A stretch of 64,000 nucleotides of DNA from Polynucleobacter kasalickyi (GTDB lineage Bacteria; Pseudomonadota; Gammaproteobacteria; Burkholderiales; Burkholderiaceae), in contig NZ_FWXJ01000008.1 of NCBI RefSeq assembly GCF_900176405.1, positions 82,927 to 146,926 on the forward strand, given 5' to 3'. Below are positions 51,863 through 59,376 of this stretch, one piece after another; positions within the stretch are counted from its first letter, which is position 1, and each line of letters begins with the position of its first letter. The notes under the pieces were generated by a model. The model saw only the letters and a list, made by a program, of their open reading frames with translations, was not told where the DNA came from and searched no databases. The position numbers and the translations under genes are program-made.

Positions 51863-51891
51863 AAGCCATTCTTGCTAAACAAGAATGGCTT
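51863..51891 (-). terminator. Terminator of the phasin gene
   Basis: AAGCCATTCTTG (51863-51874) and CAAGAATGGCTT (51880-51891) form a perfect 12-bp stem with a 5-nt loop. Read on the minus strand it is followed by TTTTTATTATT, a good U-tract. It lies 43 bp after the phasin stop. Confidence 0.9.
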
Positions 51892-51933
51892 AAGTACCAA
51901 CTACTTTTTTAGATTTTAAATTGCTTTAATCTA

Positions 51934-52527
51934 TTAAGCAGCTTTACGTGCTGTTGGACGAGTAGTAGTTTTTGCTGCAGTCTTTTTAACATTTGCTACT
52001 TGACCTTTGATTGCTTCAACTGCTTGCTCAGTTGTCTTTTCAACATTGCTGAGAACTTCTTTGGTTGCTGCTTGAACTTGACCAACACCTTGCAATGTTG
52101 TTTCAATAGAAGTCTTCAATGCGCTTACAAAAGCATCTGAACCTGCAGGTGCATTTGCTGATAAAGTTTCTACCCAGTCTTTTAAAGTAGTCTTCATTTG
52201 ATCCATGCTGGCTTCTGACATTGCTGTCATTTCTTCAGCTGCTTCACGAACAATCTTCGTTACTGATTGTTGATGCGCTACTAATTTGTTTGTAAACCCT
52301 TCAAGACCACCTTCTTGTGCAATTGAAATCACAGCTTGTGGGTCTTTTGCATTCAACACTTTGCTTAAGGCATCGTTAGCTTCTTCTAACAATGATTTCG
52401 TTGTGTCAAAGCTAATTTCAGCCAATTTGTGTGAACGGTCAAGTGACTTTTCTGTCAAAGCCATTACACCTTGTACATTTTTAGCGCTAAATTCGTTTAG
52501 TTTTCCAGCAATTTGTTCGTAGTCCAT
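51934..52527 (-). CDS. Phasin family protein
   Basis: Coats polyhydroxyalkanoate granules. The 197-residue protein is helical with heptad patterns, matches the phasin family in NVQGVMALTEKSLDRSHKLAEISF and ends in a Lys/Ala/Thr-rich tail (VKKTAAKTTTRPTARKAA). ATG 52527 (MDYEQIAGKLNEF) has a GGAGA ribosome-binding site and is chosen over the longer upstream frame, which overlaps a putative operator. No PHA synthase gene lies in the window. Confidence 0.9.
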   Translation of the reverse strand: MDYEQIAGKLNEFSAKNVQGVMALTEKSLDRSHKLAEISFDTTKSLLEEANDALSKVLNAKDPQAVISIAQEGGLEGFTNKLVAHQQSVTKIVREAAEEMTAMSEASMDQMKTTLKDWVETLSANAPAGSDAFVSALKTSIETTLQGVGQVQAATKEVLSNVEKTTEQAVEAIKGQVANVKKTAAKTTTRPTARKAA

Positions 52528-52569
52528 GTGATTCTCCAAAGTAGATTTAAAATTAAATAGATAATTTTG

Positions 52570-52632
52570 TTGCATTGCAATAAATTTACTACCGTTGATA
52601 TGAAATTGCAAGTAATTTATGTTGCAATGCAA
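52570..52632 (-). promoter_or_regulatory. Phasin promoter flanked by two TTGC-N3-GCAA operators
   Basis: Two odd palindromes, TTGCATTGCAA (52570-52580) and TTGCAATGCAA (52622-52632), lie 52 bp apart centre to centre. Between them the minus strand has TTGCAA (52611-52606), a 17-bp spacer and TAAATT (52588-52583), a plausible promoter. The downstream operator would overlap the transcription start. Such TGC-N3-GCA dyads resemble those bound by the PHA-sensing repressor PhaR; that assignment is inference. Confidence 0.6.
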
Positions 52633-52667
52633 TAATTTTTTTAAATTTATGTATTTTTAAGCAAAAA

Positions 52668-52694
52668 TCCCAGTAAGGATCACTCCTTCTGGGA
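52668..52694 (-). terminator. Terminator of the BKACE gene
   Basis: TCCCAG-T-AAGGA and TCCTT-CTGGGA pair with one bulge around a TCAC loop. On the minus strand the stem is followed by ATTTTTGCTT. It lies 74 bp after the stop of the BKACE gene and before the phasin promoter. Confidence 0.8.
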
Positions 52695-52767
52695 CTTTTA
52701 CGTCTTCTTTGAACCAATCAGTAAAGAGCCATCAACTGCTTTTCACCTCAGGACTCAAGGACTTTTA

Positions 52768-53640
52768 TTACATTTTTAAACCAAGCATTGCACGTGCTTC
52801 AGCAGAAGTAGCTAACTGACCACCTAAGTTTTGAACAATTACTTTCGCTCTAGTTACGAGTTCAGCATTGCTTTGTGCGAGTACGCCTTTTTCCATATAG
52901 ATGTTATCTTCCATACCGACGCGAACATGACCGCCAAATAAGTAAGCCGCACCTACAATTGGGAACTCTGCTCTAGAAATGCCAAATGCTGCCCACTTAG
53001 CACCTGCTGGCAATTGACTGCGCATAAATAATAATGTTGCTGGATCGGTGTTAAAACCATACTTCACACCCATCACAAAAGTATAAAGACCTGGGCCTTC
53101 GAGGCTACCATCAGCAATCATATCTTTGGCTAAGTTCAAATCACCTGTGTCAAAAATTTCTAATTCAGGCATTACTCCAGCATCACGAATCACCTTTGCC
53201 ATTTTTCTAGCATTTGAAGGTGTATTCATGACCACATCAGGACCTGAATTCATCGTGTTCAAATCTAATGAACAGATGTCTGGTTTTAATTTTGCAATGT
53301 GTTCTACACGCTTTAATGGATGGCAAAGGGTTGTGCCAGCAGCAAAAATCTTTGGCTCATCTTCTGATGGTACAAATCTACCGCCAGGACCTGTAGTTAA
53401 ATTAATAATTAATGATTTGTTATGCTTTTTGATTAAATCAATGGTTTCCGCATAGTGTTCGATTTCCATGGATGGCTTGCCATCTGGGTGACGAACGTGA
53501 ATATGCGCAACTGCCGCACCAGCCTCAGCAGCTTCTAATGCTGAATCAGCGATTTGCTGTGGTGTAATTGGTAAATGCGGTGTCATTTCTGGTTTCGTTA
53601 AATTCCCAGTAATTGCGCAGGTTAATATTGTTTTACTCAT
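52768..53640 (-). CDS. Beta-keto acid cleavage enzyme (BKACE, DUF849)
   Basis: A 290-residue TIM-barrel zinc enzyme of the BKACE family, which condenses a beta-keto acid with acetyl-CoA and splits it to acetoacetate and a new CoA ester; 3-keto-5-aminohexanoate cleavage enzyme is the founder. The zinc-binding HIHVRHPDGKPS and the SLDLNTMNSGPDVVMNTP region are seen. AGGAAG ribosome-binding site before ATG 53640. The actual keto acid is unknown. It is divergent from the TetR gene. Confidence 0.88.
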   Translation of the reverse strand: MSKTILTCAITGNLTKPEMTPHLPITPQQIADSALEAAEAGAAVAHIHVRHPDGKPSMEIEHYAETIDLIKKHNKSLIINLTTGPGGRFVPSEDEPKIFAAGTTLCHPLKRVEHIAKLKPDICSLDLNTMNSGPDVVMNTPSNARKMAKVIRDAGVMPELEIFDTGDLNLAKDMIADGSLEGPGLYTFVMGVKYGFNTDPATLLFMRSQLPAGAKWAAFGISRAEFPIVGAAYLFGGHVRVGMEDNIYMEKGVLAQSNAELVTRAKVIVQNLGGQLATSAEARAMLGLKM

Positions 53641-53677
53641 AACTTCTTCCTTTCTGTTTATACTTCAAATCTAATAA

Positions 53678-53686
53678 TGTTTAAAT
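53678..53686. promoter_or_regulatory. TetR half site between the BKACE and tetR genes
   Basis: TGTTTAAAT at 53678-53686 equals one arm of the 20-bp palindrome upstream of the cyclase gene (56465-56484). It sits 7 bp before the tetR ATG in the divergent promoter region. Its left arm is degenerate. This suggests shared control by the TetR regulator. Confidence 0.45.
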
Positions 53687-53693
53687 GTAATTC

Positions 53694-54377
53694 ATGCAAA
53701 AAATAAACTTTGACACCCTATCCAGTACTTCTAGAGAAACTGTAATGCGTTTGCTCGACGTTTCTGAAGTACTGTTCTCTGAATCCGGTTATGCGGGCAC
53801 CACGGTTCGTGATATCTCGGCTAAATCGAATATTAATCAAGCTTTGATTAATTACCATTTCCAAAATAAGCGCGGGCTGTTTATGGCGATCTTTGCCCGC
53901 CGCGGGAAAATTCTTTCTGATGAGCGTTTGCGCCTCTTGGACGAGTTTCGACAAGAAGCAAACGGTCAATCGATTCCACTGAAAAAACTGATTTATGCGT
54001 TCGTTTATCCCCCTCTGCGTTTGGCGGGAGAAAGTACTGGAGGACGCGCATTTGTAAAACTGCAAGCACGTTTGCATAATGAACCCAAGGACATTGAAAC
54101 CACTTTGCGTCAAGAATACTACGACCGGGTTAGCTTGGAATTTATGGAAGAATTTCATAAAACCTTGCCCCAAATCAGTAGAGAGTCAATTGCTTGGCGG
54201 ATGATTTTTATCATGGGTCTGTATATTTATGTAGCTTCCAACACAGGGCGTTTAGAGGTTATTTCTAATCGCAAATGTAAAGGAAGTAACTGGAAAGAAG
54301 CTTTGGAAGAAATTCTTAATTTCTGCGAGCATGGCTTCTTGGCTCCAGTTACCGACACTACTCTGGTTTTGCCTTAG
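53694..54377 (+). CDS. TetR/AcrR family transcriptional regulator
   Basis: A 227-residue regulator. The N-terminal helix-turn-helix is SESGYAGTTVRDISAKSNINQALINYHFQNKRGLF, about residues 30-64. The remainder is an all-helical ligand-binding domain. It lies between BKACE and the Bug gene on the opposite strand, and its last 20 bp overlap the 3' end of the Bug gene. Likely represses the neighbouring catabolic genes; the ligand is unknown. Confidence 0.92.
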   Translation: MQKINFDTLSSTSRETVMRLLDVSEVLFSESGYAGTTVRDISAKSNINQALINYHFQNKRGLFMAIFARRGKILSDERLRLLDEFRQEANGQSIPLKKLIYAFVYPPLRLAGESTGGRAFVKLQARLHNEPKDIETTLRQEYYDRVSLEFMEEFHKTLPQISRESIAWRMIFIMGLYIYVASNTGRLEVISNRKCKGSNWKEALEEILNFCEHGFLAPVTDTTLVLP

Positions 54378-55383
54378 TTTCTATAACGACCTTACTCCAA
54401 TGTTTTAACTCATTGTTAAGATACGTCGTTGTTTGAGCAACAGTTCCGCCGACCGGAATGAGTCCAGCCTGACTTAATTTTTCCTTCGTCTCAGGCTCAT
54501 TGACGATTTTTGCAATCGCCCGATTCATTGTATTCACTTGCTCTGGTGATGTACCTGCTGGGGCTAATACCGCCACCCATGTATAGTCCTGAATTTGCGG
54601 ATAACCTAATTCTTGCATCGTAGGCACTTCTGGTAATTCTGCAACACGTTCCGTACTAGATACGCCTAAAATTCTCACTTTACCTTGCTTATGGAATTGA
54701 AACACGCCGGCGACCGCAGTACATCCAATCGGTGTTTCACCACCAACTACAGCTACTGATGCTGGACCAGCTCCACGATAAGGGATATGGGTAATATCAT
54801 TTTTCCAAATTACGTGGAATAAGTTTTCACAAGTCAAATGGGGGGTTGTGCCGCTCCCTGGTGATGAAAAAGATAATTTTTCCTTCACAGCATAAGCCTT
54901 GAGTTCTTCTAGTGTTTTAACCGGAACCTTTTCATTCACTGAAACAACGTTTGGTTGTGTGGCAATAATAATGACTGGTGAAAAATCTTTTGCTGGATTG
55001 TAGCCAGCTTTTTCACCATATAAAGAGGGGTTTACTGCATAAGATGATGAGGTAATCAAAAAGTTATAGCCATCATTGGGATATTTTGCAACGATTTGAG
55101 CACCGACGTTACCACCTGCGCCAGTCTTGTTTTCTACAAAGACAGACTGCTTCATAACATCTGTTAGACGATTACTGATAATTCTCGCAGCCATATCCAC
55201 TGGTCCACCTGGTGGAAAGGATACGGTCATACGAATTGGTTTTTCTGGATAAGCTGCGTGAGCAGACATAGCAAAAGAGCTTAATAAAACGGTAAGCATG
55301 CCAGCAAAAGCGACTGCTGGTAATTGTGCTTTAGAAATACTTTTTTTATTGCTTAATTGCTGATTTATTGTTGTTGAGTGCAT
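54358..55383 (-). CDS. Bug/TctC family tripartite tricarboxylate transporter substrate-binding protein
   Basis: A periplasmic solute receptor of 341 residues. A signal peptide (AFAGMLTVLLSSFAMSAHAA) precedes the mature start YPEKPIRMTVSFPPGGPVD, the Bug signature. ATG 55383 has a GGGAG ribosome-binding site 6 nt upstream and is preferred to the in-frame start at 55401. No TctA/TctB membrane genes lie nearby, as is common for the many Bug paralogues of Burkholderiales. Ligand is unknown but should match the pathway of the cyclase and BKACE genes. Confidence 0.92.
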   Translation of the reverse strand: MHSTTINQQLSNKKSISKAQLPAVAFAGMLTVLLSSFAMSAHAAYPEKPIRMTVSFPPGGPVDMAARIISNRLTDVMKQSVFVENKTGAGGNVGAQIVAKYPNDGYNFLITSSSYAVNPSLYGEKAGYNPAKDFSPVIIIATQPNVVSVNEKVPVKTLEELKAYAVKEKLSFSSPGSGTTPHLTCENLFHVIWKNDITHIPYRGAGPASVAVVGGETPIGCTAVAGVFQFHKQGKVRILGVSSTERVAELPEVPTMQELGYPQIQDYTWVAVLAPAGTSPEQVNTMNRAIAKIVNEPETKEKLSQAGLIPVGGTVAQTTTYLNNELKHWSKVVIETKAKPE

Positions 55384-55403
55384 GTCGATCTCCCGCTCCA
55401 TTG

Positions 55404-55425
55404 TCTGCCACGTTAACGTGGCAGA
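55404..55425. repeat. Perfect 22-bp palindrome before the Bug gene
   Basis: TCTGCCACGTT followed directly by its reverse complement AACGTGGCAGA. It lies 21 bp upstream of the Bug start and 36 bp after the cyclase stop. In the plus direction it is followed by TTTTT. In the cyclase-Bug transcript it forms a strong hairpin just before the ribosome-binding site. Confidence 0.7.
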
Positions 55426-55461
55426 TTTTTATGGTTTATTTTTAGTATAAAAGCTTATTTC

Positions 55462-56430
55462 TTACTTAATTGCTAATGGATTTGTTGGTGATCCAACAGC
55501 GCCAGTAATTGGCAATGCTGGAGCAACAAACATAAATTCATAAACACCATCAGCAGCACAATCATCAGCCAAATCTTTTAAGAAGAAGATTTCGCCCATG
55601 GTCATACCCATGATTGGAATAGTAATCCAATGCCATGGTTGGTTAATACCTGCTTCTGATTCATTTGGTCTCACTTCACAGCCCCATGTATCACTAGCTA
55701 GTGCTGCCAACTCAGTACGTTGAATCCATTCTAAAGTCTCAAATGCAAAACCTGGCGCGTCTCCACCTGGATAACCATCCCAACTACCAGCTTTAATCTT
55801 GTCTTCCATTTGACCAGTACGGACGATGATGAAGTCGCCGCGTTTAATTTCGATTCCTTGCTTTTTAGCAGTTTGGTCTAAATCTTCACAAGTAATACCG
55901 TAACCGTCAGGTAATGTATCCACGCCTTTGTAACGCGCTACGTCCAGCAAAATGCCACGGCCAACCATCTTCGTCTTCGTTTTTTCAATACCGCACTTTG
56001 CAGCACCTGCAGATGAAACTTCACGGCAATCAAATCCGTTATACATGTAGTTATCAAAGAACACGTGACCAAGGCCGTCCCATTGTGTGCCGCATTGCAA
56101 TGGCATTACAACCATATCATCAGCAGCACGAATTCCACGCTTGTCTAACACGCCTGAATAGGCATCTGTACCCGTTCTTAACATCGTGTGGACTGGATTG
56201 ATACGTCCCATCGATGGGTACTTGGTTTTGGCGCCTTGTGGACCAGAAGCATCATAATTTAATGCGAGGGAAATCACTTTACCCTTTTTTACTAAGCCAG
56301 CAGCTTTAACGATATCTTCTGGTTGCGTAAAGTTGAGTGTTCCTACTTCGTCTTCAGCACCCCATTTACCCCAGTTTTTATATTTCTCTGCAGCAGCGTC
56401 TAAGTCAGCACGATTGATTTTTTTGGTCAT
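55462..56430 (-). CDS. Cyclase family protein (kynurenine formamidase-like fold)
   Basis: A 322-residue metal-dependent hydrolase of the cyclase/KynB superfamily. The usual metal motif HxGTHxDAPxH appears here as LQCGTQWDGLGHVF, with the two first histidines replaced; this form is seen in a distinct subfamily of larger proteins. ATG 56430 with a GGAGGAG ribosome-binding site is chosen over the in-frame start at 56445. First gene of the minus-strand set with the Bug receptor. Substrate unknown. Confidence 0.85.
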   Translation of the reverse strand: MTKKINRADLDAAAEKYKNWGKWGAEDEVGTLNFTQPEDIVKAAGLVKKGKVISLALNYDASGPQGAKTKYPSMGRINPVHTMLRTGTDAYSGVLDKRGIRAADDMVVMPLQCGTQWDGLGHVFFDNYMYNGFDCREVSSAGAAKCGIEKTKTKMVGRGILLDVARYKGVDTLPDGYGITCEDLDQTAKKQGIEIKRGDFIIVRTGQMEDKIKAGSWDGYPGGDAPGFAFETLEWIQRTELAALASDTWGCEVRPNESEAGINQPWHWITIPIMGMTMGEIFFLKDLADDCAADGVYEFMFVAPALPITGAVGSPTNPLAIK

Positions 56431-56464
56431 TTTGGTCTCCTCCAAGAATTAATTTACGACAACT

Positions 56465-56484
56465 ATTTAAACATTTGTTTAAAT
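56465..56484. promoter_or_regulatory. 20-bp palindromic operator upstream of the cyclase gene
   Basis: ATTTAAACA (56465-56473), two T residues, and TGTTTAAAT (56476-56484) make a perfect palindrome 35-54 bp before the cyclase ATG. Its arm recurs ahead of the tetR gene at 53678. A TetR-type operator is the natural inference. Confidence 0.6.
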
Positions 56485-56663
56485 TAACATCAAGACAATT
56501 TTTTGTCAATATTATTTTGCATTACACAGCGCAATGATTGGAATTGGGATGGATGATTTCATGTAACTCACTTAGCACCTGATGTTGACTTTGGACTAGC
56601 TCCAATCTGAAGGTTCTATACTAAGATTCTTAATGGACATTAATAATCGAATTTTTACTATTC

Positions 56664-59078
56664 ATGATGAACCTCTCTTCAAGCGCACTGAATAAGCACA
56701 TTTCCAACCTTAAAAAGACGTTTACGTCTGGTAGTAAAGACCAAGCGATAGCGGAATGCCAAAGTCTAGTGTTTCTTCACCCTTCAAATGCGCCATTAAG
56801 AAAACTGCTTGCGCATATGTTAGCAATCATCGGTAAACCCATCCAAGCTGCCAAACAACTTGAATTCGGTTTTGACTTAAATCCTGATGATGAGGAGTTA
56901 CTTTTTAATTTAGCGATTTCTTATCGTCAAGGTTTAGCATTTGCTGAGGCGCTTAAGTTTTTAAGTATTTATGTGGAAAAATACCCCACTAAACTCGAAG
57001 GTTGGGGCAGTCTTGCCGAATGTCAATTCCAATTACAACTATTTCCTGAAGCCTTAGACAGCTCATCCAAAGCTATTTTGTTGTCTAATCAGGAAAGCCG
57101 CATTTTTTATATTCGTTCCAAAATTTACCGCTCATTGAAACAGTATGATGAAGCATTAAGTGATCTGGTGCGCGCAATTCAATTGCAAGATAAGAATCTT
57201 AGTTATGTGTTCGAATATGCTGAAGTTACCCTTACTCATCAGGGTAAGCATTTTGCGAAACCCTTTTTTGAAAAAGCAACCCAACTACAACCAACAGACT
57301 ATGTTGAGCTTCTTTATTTAGGGAGATCCTTTTACGAGCTGGGAAATATTAACCAATCAATCGATATTTTTAAAAAACTGATTAGTGCCAATCAGCTATT
57401 GGAATCTGCGTATCTAAACCTTGGTTCAGCCCATTATGTTTTAAAGCATTATGCAGAAGCCTTAAGCTGTTATCAAGAAGTCTTGCGTCTGAACAAAAAT
57501 TCGTCAGATGCAAATATCAATGTTGCAAATACCCTTATAGCTCAAACTCTTTTTAAGGAATCGACGCCTTTTATTGATAGAGCTTTAGAAATTGACCCTC
57601 ATTCAAGTATTGCCTATAAATTGAGGGCTCAATCCCGCCTCGGCGCTGGGGTGGAAACAGAAATTTTAAATGACTTGCTACATGCTGAAAAATTAAACCC
57701 CTCCTTAGAGTCACTTCAAGGTGTTTTGCTGTATTCAAAACTCGATATTTGTGACTGGTCTGACCTTGCCCAGCGCAAAGAACAATTACAAATCGCAATT
57801 AAAAATTCTTTAGACCAAGTTCTACCTTTTCAAGCTACCCTCTTTTTTGACCTTCCAGAACTACATCAAATAGCAGCTCAAGAGTTTGTAAAAACGAATT
57901 TTCCAATCAGTCGTCACCCACCGCCTAATTTCAGGAAGTCCCAAAAAGATAAGCTAAGAATTGCTTATCTCTCACCAGATTTTGGACAGCACCCAGTATC
58001 TTATTTAACTGCCGAACTATTCGAATTACATGATCGTAATCAATTTGAAATTATCGGAGTTTCTTTAAGCTACCGGAAGGATGATGCCTATCGCTTGAGA
58101 ATTAGAAATGCTGTAGATATATGGCTTGATGTTAGTCAATTAACTGATATACAAGCAATCGAATTGCTCCGTGATCAGCAAATTGATATTGCAATTGACC
58201 TATGCGGTCATACTAGTAACCATCGTCTTAGTTTATGGGCTCACCGTATTGCCCCCATTCAAATCAGTTACTTAGGGTATTTAGGTACTATCGGTTGCTC
58301 TCAGTATATTGATTATTTGATTGCTGATAAGACCATCATCCCGCGTGATTACAGGCAGTTTTATGATGAAAAAATTATCTATTTGCCTAGTTATCAAGTC
58401 AATGATCGTAAAAAAACTAAACCCGATATTGTTGTTTCAAAAAAGTCCTTAGGGATTCCTGATGATCATTTTGTCTTTGCTTGTTTAAATAACTCCTTTA
58501 AATATCATCCCGAAATTTTTGCGGCGTGGATGAAAATTCTTTCTGCCACCCCAAATAGTTCTTTATTACTGTTTGGTAAAAATCCAACAGTGATAAAGAA
58601 TTTGCAATCGGCAGCTATTGATGCACAGGTGGATTCTAGTCGATTAATATTTTTACAAATGGTGGATTACGAAACTTATCTCGCCCGCCTGACTTGTATC
58701 GATCTTTTTTTAGACACCACCATTTACAATGCTGGCACTACCGCTTCCGATGCGCTATGGATGGGGGTACCTGTGGTCACATGTATCGGCAAGTCCTTTT
58801 GTGCAAGGATGGCTGCAAGTCTTCTAGTAGCCTCAAGCATGGACAATTTAATTACCTATTCTATTGACGAGTATATTTCGTTAGCAATTGAATTAGGGAC
58901 GAACCCAGCAAAGCATCAAGTCATTAAAAATCAGCTAAGGTTAAATATTGATTCTTGCAAACTATTTGATAGTTCTGCAACTACCCGAGCTTTAGAGCAA
59001 TCCTTTCAATTAGTTTGGAATAACTTTTTAAGTGGCGCCTTACCCAAAGATGTTGAGATTTCATCACATCTAAATTAG
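56664..59078 (+). CDS. TPR-containing O-linked GlcNAc transferase-like protein (SPINDLY/OGT, GT41)
   Basis: An 804-residue cytosolic glycosyltransferase. Residues 1 to about 400 are tetratricopeptide repeats (for example AYLNLGSAHYVLKHYAEALS and SDANINVANTLIAQTLF). The GT41 catalytic domain begins at about 430 with LRIAYLSPDFGQHPVSYLTAEL and includes IDIAIDLCGHTSNHRLSLWAH, PIQISYLGYLGTIG and FLDTTIYNAGTTASDALWMGVPVVT. Relatives modify proteins with sugars; in bacteria some act on flagellin or adhesins. No acceptor gene is adjacent. Divergent from the cyclase. Confidence 0.9.
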   Translation: MMNLSSSALNKHISNLKKTFTSGSKDQAIAECQSLVFLHPSNAPLRKLLAHMLAIIGKPIQAAKQLEFGFDLNPDDEELLFNLAISYRQGLAFAEALKFLSIYVEKYPTKLEGWGSLAECQFQLQLFPEALDSSSKAILLSNQESRIFYIRSKIYRSLKQYDEALSDLVRAIQLQDKNLSYVFEYAEVTLTHQGKHFAKPFFEKATQLQPTDYVELLYLGRSFYELGNINQSIDIFKKLISANQLLESAYLNLGSAHYVLKHYAEALSCYQEVLRLNKNSSDANINVANTLIAQTLFKESTPFIDRALEIDPHSSIAYKLRAQSRLGAGVETEILNDLLHAEKLNPSLESLQGVLLYSKLDICDWSDLAQRKEQLQIAIKNSLDQVLPFQATLFFDLPELHQIAAQEFVKTNFPISRHPPPNFRKSQKDKLRIAYLSPDFGQHPVSYLTAELFELHDRNQFEIIGVSLSYRKDDAYRLRIRNAVDIWLDVSQLTDIQAIELLRDQQIDIAIDLCGHTSNHRLSLWAHRIAPIQISYLGYLGTIGCSQYIDYLIADKTIIPRDYRQFYDEKIIYLPSYQVNDRKKTKPDIVVSKKSLGIPDDHFVFACLNNSFKYHPEIFAAWMKILSATPNSSLLLFGKNPTVIKNLQSAAIDAQVDSSRLIFLQMVDYETYLARLTCIDLFLDTTIYNAGTTASDALWMGVPVVTCIGKSFCARMAASLLVASSMDNLITYSIDEYISLAIELGTNPAKHQVIKNQLRLNIDSCKLFDSSATTRALEQSFQLVWNNFLSGALPKDVEISSHLN

Positions 59079-59132
59079 TCTTTAGGGATCGAGACTTGGT
59101 GAAGTTTTGTTATGGTCTTTAAGATAACAAAA

Positions 59133-59162
59133 AAGGTTTGTAGTCAGTTGACTACAAACCTT
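59133..59162 (-). terminator. Terminator of the tRNA-Thr remnant
   Basis: AAGGTTTGTAGT and ACTACAAACCTT form a 12-bp stem with a 6-nt loop. On the minus strand it is followed by TTTTTTGTTA. It lies just past the tRNA 3' end and can serve the plus-strand glycosyltransferase gene as well. Confidence 0.85.
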
Positions 59163-59170
59163 CATGAATT

Positions 59171-59220
59171 TGGTGCCCCATGTCCGACTCGAACAGACCA
59201 CCTACTGATTACAAATCAGC
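59171..59220 (-). other. 3' half of a tRNA-Thr(UGU) gene: attachment site of the integrated element
   Basis: On the minus strand this 50-nt piece has the complete anticodon arm (GCTGA-TTTGTAA-TCAGT, anticodon TGT), the T arm (GTCTG-TTCGAGT-CGGAC), the 3' acceptor strand ATGGGGC and an encoded ACCA. The D arm and the 5' acceptor strand (expected GCCCCAT) are absent: what precedes it on that strand is unrelated AT-rich sequence. It is therefore the left direct repeat made when an element integrated into the tRNA gene. The intact gene should stand at the right end of the element. Confidence 0.85.
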
Positions 59221-59241
59221 AAATAAGCCCTTTTCCGTAGT

Positions 59242-59332
59242 ATTCCTCAAGGTTACTTAATACCTTTAAATCCTTAATTGAATTGGCTTTATTATATATT
59301 TTTACTATTTTATGTATTCCTCTAAATTCCTC
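59242..59332 (+). repeat. Three ATTCCTC repeats, possible integrase arm sites
   Basis: ATTCCTC occurs at 59242-59248, 59316-59322 and 59326-59332, between the att fragment and the integrase gene. The last two are 10 bp apart. Tyrosine integrases bind short arm-type repeats beside the core site, and this protein has an N-terminal arm-binding domain. Assignment is inference. Confidence 0.45.
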
Positions 59333-59339
59333 GAAATGC

Positions 59340-59367
59340 TATAATTGTGCTTACATAGTGCTTACAT
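59340..59367 (+). promoter_or_regulatory. Integrase promoter region with tandem GTGCTTACAT
   Basis: TATAAT at 59340-59345 is followed by two copies of GTGCTTACAT (59347-59356 and 59358-59367), 11 bp apart, and then GGAG and the integrase ATG. The -35 region is poor. The tandem repeat covers the probable transcription start and ribosome-binding region, so it may be an operator. Confidence 0.45.
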
Positions 59368-59376
59368 GGAGTTCAC

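Noticed and set aside
53718..54173. 151-codon minus-strand frame within the tetR gene
   Set aside because: The plus-strand frame is a clear TetR protein; the minus frame matches nothing and lacks a start context.
59171..59220. Functional tRNA-Thr gene
   Set aside because: The 5' half and the D arm are absent, so it cannot fold as a tRNA; it is kept as an attachment-site fragment.
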